Assembly (NCBI GenBank): GCA_004298625.1
Contig: SCSY01000092.1
Span: 1 to 8,682 of the forward strand
Origin: Nitrospirota bacterium
GTDB lineage: Bacteria > Nitrospirota > Thermodesulfovibrionia > Thermodesulfovibrionales > UBA1546
DNA length: 8,682 nt
Direction: 5' to 3'
Below the pieces are notes generated by a model. That model searched no databases. It was not told the DNA's origin and saw nothing but the letters and a program-made list of their open reading frames with translations. Made by a program: the position numbers and the translations under genes. Numbering within the stretch: the first letter of the stretch is position 1; every line of letters begins with the position of its first letter. Positions 1 to 4,746 of the stretch are shown here, piece after piece.

Positions 1-50
1 CCGATCTTTATCAATATAACAATCAGCTCCGGCATTCCTAAACCAAACAT
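1..50 (-). CDS. tatA: TatA-like twin-arginine translocase subunit, N-terminus only (runs off the left edge)
   Basis: Reading leftward from position 50, the first 16 codons give MFGLGMPELIVILIKI. This matches the TatA/TatE start: a short glycine-rich periplasmic tip, a polar residue at position 8 (Glu here), then a hydrophobic membrane helix. A strong Shine-Dalgarno sequence (AGGAGG) sits about six bases upstream and fixes the start. TatA multimers form the pore of the Tat system, which exports folded cofactor-bearing proteins across the inner membrane. The gene follows mobA on the same strand after 71 bases, in keeping with export of molybdoenzymes. Odd point: Lys15 falls inside the predicted membrane helix, where TatA normally has only hydrophobic residues, so the copy could be divergent or damaged. 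Only about a quarter of a normal TatA is visible. TatB is less likely because of the MFGLG tip. Confidence 0.68.
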   Translation of the reverse strand, partial: MFGLGMPELIVILIKI

Positions 51-68
51 TCTTGCCTCCTTTTTTTA

Positions 69-96
69 AGTGTCAGTGCTAGTTGTCAGTGACAGT
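69..96. repeat. Short TGTCA-type repeat between mobA and tatA
   Basis: The gap holds AGTGTCAGTG (69-78) and, five bases on, TGTCAGTGACA (84-94), which is an inverted repeat around one central G. The word AGTGTCAG recurs between rny and ymdB and upstream of the permease gene. It lies in the leader of the minus-strand tatA-like gene, just upstream of its ribosome binding site. It could be a remnant of a dispersed intergenic repeat or an operator; the sequence alone does not decide. Confidence 0.5.
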
Positions 97-121
97 AAAA
101 TGCTATTGTCCAGCGCTTACA

Positions 122-703
122 CTAAACACCTGCACTTATCACTTTCTTGTAGTCTTCCATCGTATTTATGTTTACGAAGGCCCTGCCTTCAGGGTCTATC
201 TCCCTTACCTCTTGTTCTTTTATATATAAGACCTCCAACTCCGTCAACATATCTTTTAAGCGTCTCAGCCCTTTGTTGAGTCTCTCTTCAATAACACTGA
301 GGATATTCCTGGAATAAATTGCAAAGAGAGGCTGGGGAGTTCCTTCAAACAGAGGTATAACAGCATCCCACCTTCTGCCCTTTGTTTTATCGGCCATGCT
401 CCTGATAAGTTTTTCATTGATGAACGGCATATCGCAACCTACGACAAAGACATCGTCATCAGTATTAAGGAGAACAGATAATATCCCGGTCATGGGACCT
501 CTCTGATTTATAACATCCCCTATCATCGGCGCTCCGCAGTAAAAATAGAGTTCAGGGGTGTTTGTGCTTATGATAACCTTATCAAAAAAGTTTTTCAGCA
601 GATTGACGCTCGAATCAATTATCCTTTGCCCATTGATCTCGATGTGACCTTTAAGCAACGGAATCCTCCTGTTTTCGCCTCCTGCCAGAATAGTTCCTGT
701 CAT
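122..703 (-). CDS. mobA: MobA, molybdenum cofactor guanylyltransferase
   Basis: MobA transfers GMP from GTP to molybdopterin-bound molybdenum, forming the bis-MGD cofactor of DMSO-reductase-family enzymes in the cytoplasm. The 193 residues match the usual length (E. coli about 194). Visible family features in order: the nucleotide-binding start TILAGG at residues 4-9 with Arg12/Arg13 and Lys18; GPMTG at 69-73, equivalent to the usual GPLAG; the metal-binding motif GCDMPF at 89-94 with Asp91; QPLFAIY at 124-130; and the C-terminal FVNINT at 176-181. ATG at 703 is the only reasonable start, because an in-frame TAG lies ten codons upstream and no ATG, GTG or TTG lies between. No clear Shine-Dalgarno sequence precedes it. 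The tatA-like gene follows on the same strand. The gene is divergent from the candidate small RNA, and the gap between them (704-785) is AT-rich and could carry its promoter. The second residue block (ENRR, not SxRMG) is slightly unusual, but the overall match is good. Confidence 0.9.
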   Translation of the reverse strand: MTGTILAGGENRRIPLLKGHIEINGQRIIDSSVNLLKNFFDKVIISTNTPELYFYCGAPMIGDVINQRGPMTGILSVLLNTDDDVFVVGCDMPFINEKLIRSMADKTKGRRWDAVIPLFEGTPQPLFAIYSRNILSVIEERLNKGLRRLKDMLTELEVLYIKEQEVREIDPEGRAFVNINTMEDYKKVISAGV

Positions 704-785
704 GCCGTTTTTGCTTATCGTAATAGTCTATTCAAAAAATATCTTTTATACAAGCTAAAAGTCTTTTTAACATAAGATTTTATCC

Positions 786-814
786 TTGCTTAAATGCCCG
801 GCTTCTGGTATAAA
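786..814 (+). promoter_or_regulatory. Strong sigma70-type promoter with extended -10
   Basis: The -35 box TTGCTT (786-791) and the -10 box TATAAA (809-814) are separated by exactly 17 bases. TG at 806-807 precedes the -10 with one base between, giving an extended -10. Transcription should begin near 820-822. It is one of the best promoter matches in the window, yet no well-supported gene with a ribosome binding site follows, which points to a non-coding product. Confidence 0.65.
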
Positions 815-819
815 ATAAT

Positions 820-1029
820 AAGGAGAGGGCATAGGCTGAATTACCTGCCCTGTTTGTGATAAATGAAAAAGTTGATCCGGCAAATTAGATCTTTAGGGAG
901 CCTGTTTAGGGAGTACGGTGTGCATGTCTCGTCAATGATGAGAAAGCCTGAAGTCTCCTTTAAGGCACCCACCTACTATAAAATAGGCGGATCTGATTCT
1001 TCGTTTACACGGCAGGGTGGGTTTATTTT
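820..1029 (+). ncRNA. Candidate structured small RNA, possibly 6S-like (ssrS), upstream of rny
   Basis: The predicted transcript closes on itself. AAGGAGA (820-826) pairs perfectly with TCTCCTT (954-960), and after a small internal loop AGGCT (833-837) pairs with AGCCT (945-949). On the 3' side of the following open region, CTCGTC (928-933) and GATGAG (937-942) form a small hairpin (one G-T pair). CTGCCCT (845-851) can pair with AGGGAG (908-913) with one bulged G, leading into a terminal domain. A closing stem, a large central bubble with a small 3'-side hairpin and a terminal arm is the plan of 6S RNA, which binds and inhibits the housekeeping RNA polymerase holoenzyme. A second structured segment follows at 964-1029. 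The fold was made by eye and no consensus sequence match is claimed. The strong promoter and the lack of a good coding alternative support an RNA gene; the 6S identity is inference. The 3' end could lie near 960, 1000 or 1029. Confidence 0.45.
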
Positions 1030-1228
1030 AGGGATGGGACTTAAGTTGTTAAGTTTCCGTCGCCTGGCAGCAATGCCCGGGCAGGCTTTTATAATGGAAA
1101 TTACGTTTCTAAGGGAAAATATAAATAAAATAAAGGGGTTTGATTATGGGCTTTGCATCAGGAGCCATATAATAAACTTTGATCGGGAGACTTCTTCCCT
1201 GATTATATTTCCGGCAACTTCTCAATAG
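863..1228 (+). CDS. Doubtful ORF of 121 codons overlapping the candidate small RNA
   Basis: This is an open frame from ATG 863 to TAG 1226-1228. I recognise no family, motif, signal peptide or membrane segment in it. There is no Shine-Dalgarno sequence before the ATG (the preceding bases are CCTGTTTGTGATAA), and the first third is laid over the self-complementary RNA at 820-960. An internal Met at about 1093 could start a 45-residue product, also without a clear ribosome binding site. The composition is mixed, with little sign of a folded-protein pattern. It is kept only because nothing rules it out; it is more likely a chance open frame in a non-coding region. Confidence 0.15.
   Translation: MKKLIRQIRSLGSLFREYGVHVSSMMRKPEVSFKAPTYYKIGGSDSSFTRQGGFILGMGLKLLSFRRLAAMPGQAFIMEITFLRENINKIKGFDYGLCIRSHIINFDRETSSLIIFPATSQ
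968..1029 (+). terminator. Possible terminator-like stem ending the small RNA
   Basis: CCCACC (968-973) pairs perfectly with GGTGGG (1016-1021), and the downstream arm runs straight into TTTATTTTA (1022-1030). Inside the loop a smaller hairpin is possible: CCTA (972-975) with TAGG (984-987), competing with the outer stem for two bases. The 42-base loop makes it an atypical intrinsic terminator. It could instead be a 3' domain of the RNA. Confidence 0.3.
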
Positions 1229-1402
1229 AAACGCCATAAGCCGCAACTCTCCGCGAGTCGCAGACCTGCCCGAAAAACAAAAGCTATTTTTGTGAAGAAT
1301 TAAAAGATCAAGGCTGATGTCGGGGTCGGGAAAATTATGAATCTCAACCTCGTCCTTAACCTGTTTTTTATATATTTAATTTATTGAGGAGGATAAAATC
1401 CG
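1030..1402. other. Non-coding stretch upstream of rny with weak hairpins
   Basis: Apart from the doubtful frame, I find no gene here on either strand. Structures seen: GCCTGGCA (1062-1069), loop GCAA, then TGCC (1074-1077) and AGGC (1083-1086) split by a five-base bulge and followed by TTTT (1087-1090), a weak terminator shape; ACTC and GAGT around TCCGC near 1246-1258; and ACAAAA (1277-1282) with TTTTGT (1288-1293), enclosed by CCCGA (1269-1273) and TCGGG (1326-1330). No known riboswitch signature is recognised. A T-rich run before 1380 leads into the rny ribosome binding site. A separate rny promoter is not obvious, so rny may be read from 786-814 or from an unseen start here. Confidence 0.5.
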
Positions 1403-2968
1403 ATGAATGATACAGGGTATCTGATATTGCTTGCCGTCGGAATCGGCGCTGCAGTAGGCATAGTCCTTAGTCTTATATACCGGAATTCCCTGAAACCGCA
1501 GAGGGAGACGCTTGAAAAAGAAAAGGGAAAACTTGTTGATGAGGCTAAAAGAGAAGCGGAGACCATAAAAAAAGAGGCAACCCTTGAGGCCAAGGACCTT
1601 GTCTATCAGGCCAAATCAGAAGCTGAAAAAGATTTGAGAGAGAGACGCTCCGAACTCAATCACCTTGACAAGAGGCTCAGGCAGAAGGAAGAGGCGCTGG
1701 ACCGCAAATTCGACCAGGCGGAGAAGAAGGATCATGAACTTGGCAGGCGCGAAAAGGAATTTAGCACAAAAGAGCGTGCGGTTCAGGAGAAAGACAACCG
1801 CTACAACCAGATGATAAAGGAACAGACGCTTGTTCTCGAAAGGCTTTCGGGGGTAAGCGCTGAAGAGGCCAAACAGGAGCTTTTTAAGAAGATAGAGGAA
1901 GAATCGCGTTTTGAAGGCGCAAGGCTTGCAAAAAAGATAGAGGACGAGGCTAAAGAGCTCGCAGAGAAGAAGGCAGTGGAGATAATGAGCCTCGCTGTTC
2001 AGAGATATGCAAGCGACTACGTTGCAGATGCCACGGCCTCGGCGGTAAGTCTTCCGAGCGATGAGATGAAAGGAAGAATAATAGGCAGGGAGGGAAGGAA
2101 CATCCGCGCGCTTGAGGCGGCTACAGGCGTTGACCTTATTGTTGACGATACCCCTGAGCTTGTCACGCTTTCAGCGTTCGATCCGGTAAGAAGAGAGATT
2201 GCAAGGCTCTCTCTCGAGAGGCTTATAGCAGATGGAAGGATACATCCGACAAGAATAGAGGAGATTGTTGAGAAGGTTAAGCGGGAGGTCGAGACAAACA
2301 TCCGGGAAGAGGGCGAGAAGGCGGTATTTGACCTGGGACTTTCAGGCATACACCCTGAGATAATAAAGCTTCTCGGAAGGCTCAAATACAGGACCTCATA
2401 CGGCCAGCCTGTGCTTCAGCATTCAAAAGAGGTGGCTTATCTTGCAGGAGTAATGGCCGGCGAGCTTGGAATAGATATCAAACTCGCCAAGAGGGCAGGG
2501 CTTCTTCATGATATAGGAAAAGCAGTGGACCACGAGACAGAAGGCTCTCATCAGGAGATAGGGGCAACTCTCGCAAAAAAGTTCGGTGAGAATCCGAAGG
2601 TTATAAATGCCATATTGGTTCACCACGGCGAAGGAGACCCGATGACCGCAGAGGCTGCGCTTGTTGCCGCCGGTGATGCGCTGTCTGCTGCAAGGCCGGG
2701 CGTCAGAAGGGAAAGCATAGAAAACTATCTGAAGAGACTTGAAAAACTTGAACAGATGGCAATGTCATATAAGGGAGTGGAAAAGTGCTATGCAATCCAG
2801 GCAGGAAGAGAGATAAGAATAATCGTCAAGCCTGAGGATATGACAGACGAGATGTCGGCGGTAATGTCCAAAGACCTGGCAAAAAAAATAGAGGCCGAGA
2901 TGTCGTATCCGGGACAGATAAAGGTGACGGTTATAAGAGAATCAAGGTATGTGGAGTATGCGAAATAA
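1403..2968 (+). CDS. rny: Ribonuclease Y
   Basis: RNase Y is a membrane-anchored endoribonuclease that starts decay and processing of many mRNAs. The 521 residues match the usual 510-520. In order: one N-terminal membrane helix (about residues 5-25); a long charged coiled coil (about 30-200) of Lys/Glu heptads; a KH RNA-binding domain with the GxxG loop as IIGREG (226-231); and an HD phosphodiesterase domain with metal ligands including His340, the His369-Asp370 pair in LLHDIGKA, and His407-His408. The C-terminus is the usual conserved tail after the HD domain. The start is set by GAGGAGG (1386-1392), ten bases before the ATG. Everything catalytic appears intact. ymdB follows on the same strand, a pairing known from many bacteria. 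The stretch between them is longer than usual and filled by an inverted-repeat element. Confidence 0.97.
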   Translation: MNDTGYLILLAVGIGAAVGIVLSLIYRNSLKPQRETLEKEKGKLVDEAKREAETIKKEATLEAKDLVYQAKSEAEKDLRERRSELNHLDKRLRQKEEALDRKFDQAEKKDHELGRREKEFSTKERAVQEKDNRYNQMIKEQTLVLERLSGVSAEEAKQELFKKIEEESRFEGARLAKKIEDEAKELAEKKAVEIMSLAVQRYASDYVADATASAVSLPSDEMKGRIIGREGRNIRALEAATGVDLIVDDTPELVTLSAFDPVRREIARLSLERLIADGRIHPTRIEEIVEKVKREVETNIREEGEKAVFDLGLSGIHPEIIKLLGRLKYRTSYGQPVLQHSKEVAYLAGVMAGELGIDIKLAKRAGLLHDIGKAVDHETEGSHQEIGATLAKKFGENPKVINAILVHHGEGDPMTAEAALVAAGDALSAARPGVRRESIENYLKRLEKLEQMAMSYKGVEKCYAIQAGREIRIIVKPEDMTDEMSAVMSKDLAKKIEAEMSYPGQIKVTVIRESRYVEYAK

Positions 2969-2971
2969 AAA

Positions 2972-3033
2972 AGTGTCAGTGAATAGTAACAGTGTCAGCA
3001 AAAAACTGACACTAATCACTCACACTATCACTG
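2972..3033. repeat. Inverted-repeat element between rny and ymdB
   Basis: The inner arms AGTGTCAG (2991-2998) and CTGACACT (3006-3013) form a perfect 8-bp stem around a seven-base A-rich loop. The outer arms CAGTGAATAGT (2977-2987) and ACTATCACTG (3024-3033) pair with a single bulged A. An extra AGTGTCAGTG copy sits at 2972-2981, overlapping the outer arm. Almost the whole gap consists of TGTCA/CACT words. No T-run follows either arm, so it does not look like an intrinsic terminator. It lies eight bases after the rny stop and ends seven bases before the ymdB ATG. It may act as a processing or attenuation hairpin, or be a small mobile repeat. Confidence 0.7.
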
Positions 3034-3040
3034 AGTTTTG

Positions 3041-3823
3041 ATGAAAGTTTTATTCATAGGCGACATAGTCGGCAAGGTAGGGCGGACAACCCTCAAGGGG
3101 CTGCTGCCCAATCTGGTTGACAGGTATAAGATAGACCTTGTAATTGCAAACGGCGAAAACATGGCCGGCGGCTTCGGGATAACGGAGAAAACAGCAGATG
3201 AAGTCCTCGGCTGCGGCGTTAATATCGTCACAAGCGGAAACCACATCTGGGACAAAAAAGAATCCATTCCGTATATTGCAAAAAAGAACAGGATATTGAG
3301 GCCAGTCAACTATCCTCCGGGGGTGCCTGGTTTCGGAAGCATCGTGCATACCATTTCAAACGGGACAAAGGTTGGAATAATTAATATTTCAGGCAGGGTA
3401 TTCATGCCTGCTCTCGACTGCCCGTTCAGGGTTGGAGAAAAAGAGATAGAAAAAGTCAGAGAATCGGCAAAGGTCATTATAGTGGACTTTCATGCCGAGG
3501 CCACATCTGAAAAAATAGCATTCGGTTATTTTGTTGATGGGAAGGTGAGCGCTGTTGTCGGCACGCATACGCATGTCCAGACCGCCGATGAAAAAATATT
3601 GCCGAATGGAACTGCATACATAACAGATGTCGGGATGACCGGCCCCGCTGTTTCCGTAATAGGCGTTGAGAAAGAGCAGATAATAGATCGTTTTCTTCAT
3701 CAGATGCCGATGAAATTTGAGACCGCAAAAGGAGAAGGCATTTTATCGGCAGTGGTTATCGAGATAAATGAGGAAACAGCAAAGGCAACCGCGATTCAAA
3801 GACTTCAACTTAAATATCCTTAA
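3041..3823 (+). CDS. ymdB: YmdB-type metallophosphodiesterase (TIGR00282 family)
   Basis: YmdB proteins are dinuclear-metal phosphodiesterases. The Bacillus subtilis protein hydrolyses 2',3'-cyclic nucleotides and affects biofilm and motility decisions, so that broad role is borrowed from the family. The 260 residues match the usual length. Ligand motifs appear in order: FIGDIVG with Asp8; NGEN with Glu39-Asn40; SGNHIWD with Asn67-His68; VDFHAEATSEK with His151; and GTHTHVQTAD with His176 and His178, followed by YITDVGMTG. None of the metal-binding positions is missing. I chose ATG 3041; a TTG one codon earlier is possible but would give Met-Met-Lys. Upstream there is no good Shine-Dalgarno sequence, only TGAG, because the repeat element comes almost to the start codon. 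The gene probably depends on the rny transcript. It ends nine bases from the end of the convergent sigma-factor gene, with no convincing terminator between them. Confidence 0.93.
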   Translation: MKVLFIGDIVGKVGRTTLKGLLPNLVDRYKIDLVIANGENMAGGFGITEKTADEVLGCGVNIVTSGNHIWDKKESIPYIAKKNRILRPVNYPPGVPGFGSIVHTISNGTKVGIINISGRVFMPALDCPFRVGEKEIEKVRESAKVIIVDFHAEATSEKIAFGYFVDGKVSAVVGTHTHVQTADEKILPNGTAYITDVGMTGPAVSVIGVEKEQIIDRFLHQMPMKFETAKGEGILSAVVIEINEETAKATAIQRLQLKYP

Positions 3824-3832
3824 AGCGTAATA

Positions 3833-4546
3833 CTAATCCATCTGCTTTTTTAACTCTTGTAGCGCATTGTTCAGAACCTGGCAGGTCCGTGATTCTGTAA
3901 GATTTACAATAGCTCCTACTTCTTTTAATGTCAGTTCTTCATAGTAATATAACTTCAGTATCAGTTTTTCCCTGTGAGGCAGTTTTTCTATTGCACAGGC
4001 CAGTTTTTCCCTGGATTCCTTAAGTTCGAATAATTCAGAGGGGTCTGCTTCTGCGCCGGCAGACAGGCAATCGCCAAGCTCTCTTGTCTCCCCGTCATGG
4101 CCTGTTATCACGTCCTGGAGGCTGCTGAGGCGGCTCATGTTGGCGGTAAAAAGCACTCTCCGGAGCTTGTTGGGGCTGATTCCAAGTTCTTCGGCTACCT
4201 CTTTATCCAATGGAGTTCTTGAGAGTTTGTCTTCAAGATTTTTATAGGTCTCTTTTACAGCGTTCAGTTTTTTCTTCATATCTCTCGAGGCCCACTGCAT
4301 AGAGCGGATTTCATCAATGATGGCGCCTCTTATTCTGCAGTCGGAGAATGTGTTTAAAGAGGCTTCCCTTGTGTGATCATATCTTGACATGGACTCAAGC
4401 AGTCCTATGACCCCTGCGCTGACAAGGTCATCCTGACTTAACTCCTGAGGCAGATTGAATGACATTTTATAGGCATAATATTTTATCTTCGGCAGGTATT
4501 GATTTACTATGAATTCAACATTATTTTCCATGGTCCCGGAAATCAT
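3833..4546 (-). CDS. fliA: RNA polymerase sigma factor, FliA/WhiG (sigma28) family
   Basis: This is an alternative sigma factor of the group that usually directs late flagellar or, in some bacteria, developmental promoters. With the start chosen here it has 237 residues, the normal length. Region 2 is at about residues 12-85 (QDDLVSAGVIGLLESMSRYD, later CRIRGAIIDEIRSMQW), region 3 at about 95-135 (TPLDKEVAEELGISPNKLRRVL), and region 4 at about 185-233 (LPHREKLILKLYYYEELTLKEVGAIVNLTES). These follow E. coli FliA closely except in the region 4 recognition helix (SRTCQVLNNAL, where FliA has SRVSQLHSQAI). The open frame extends 45 codons further upstream, but that extension has no family match. 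AAGGAG (4554-4559) stands seven bases before ATG 4546, which decides the start; ATG 4552 is too close to it. No flagellar or anti-sigma (FlgM) gene is in view, so targets are unknown. The NtrC-type regulator lies upstream on the same strand across a 200-base gap with its own promoter signals. Confidence 0.9.
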   Translation of the reverse strand: MISGTMENNVEFIVNQYLPKIKYYAYKMSFNLPQELSQDDLVSAGVIGLLESMSRYDHTREASLNTFSDCRIRGAIIDEIRSMQWASRDMKKKLNAVKETYKNLEDKLSRTPLDKEVAEELGISPNKLRRVLFTANMSRLSSLQDVITGHDGETRELGDCLSAGAEADPSELFELKESREKLACAIEKLPHREKLILKLYYYEELTLKEVGAIVNLTESRTCQVLNNALQELKKQMD

Positions 4547-4625
4547 ATTCATTCTCCTTATTAAGCTGTTGGTAGAGTCAAATAACGCATGGTGTGTTCC
4601 AGACCGCACTAACTCATAACAATAA

Positions 4626-4649
4626 ATTATATAAGAAAGAATCATGCCA
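4626..4649 (-). promoter_or_regulatory. Promoter signals for the sigma-factor gene: TATAAT box and near sigma54 match
   Basis: On the minus strand a perfect -10 box TATAAT lies at 4631-4626, 80 bases before the chosen start, without a good -35 box. Just upstream, TGGCATGATTCTTTCT (4649-4634) follows the sigma54 layout (TGGCAYG, four bases, TTGC) except that the near-invariant GC at -12 reads TC. Further up, TTGACA (4697-4692) has only weak -10 candidates 17-19 bases on. Which of these is used cannot be told from sequence; the leader would be about 75 bases in the first two cases. Confidence 0.35.
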
Positions 4650-4746
4650 GAATGTAACATCTTGATTTTAAATGGAAACATAATTTAGAAGTGTCAAAAA
4701 AATAGCAGAAAATTGTGGTATTTTTATTAACGCGTCAAGAGAATGA

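Noticed and set aside
820..960. Glycine or other known riboswitch, prompted by GGAGAG near the transcript start
   Set aside because: The remaining conserved cores of the glycine, cobalamin, TPP, SAM, FMN, c-di-GMP and molybdenum-cofactor classes are not seen, and the segment is far from rny.
863..1228. A 121-codon open frame as a confident gene
   Set aside because: No ribosome binding site, no recognisable family, and its first part overlaps a self-complementary RNA behind a strong promoter. Listed only at low confidence.
2017..2385. Long open frame on the minus strand within rny
   Set aside because: It is a shadow of the clearly real rny frame, is Ser-rich with no family match, and has no expression signals.
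2991..3013. Intrinsic terminator after rny
   Set aside because: The stem is perfect but AT-rich and is followed by AATCACT, not a T-run; ymdB would also be cut off from its partner.
2972..3033. CRISPR-like repeats or a phage attachment site
   Set aside because: The copies are short, irregularly spaced and mutually inverted, with no spacers, integrase or tRNA nearby.
3038..3040. TTG as the ymdB start codon
   Set aside because: The adjacent ATG at 3041 gives the family-standard MKVLFIGD start, and no ribosome binding site favours the TTG.
3824..3860. Terminator for ymdB between the convergent genes
   Set aside because: A T6 run exists at 3846-3851, but only a four-base AAGC/GCTT pairing precedes it, across a 17-base loop.
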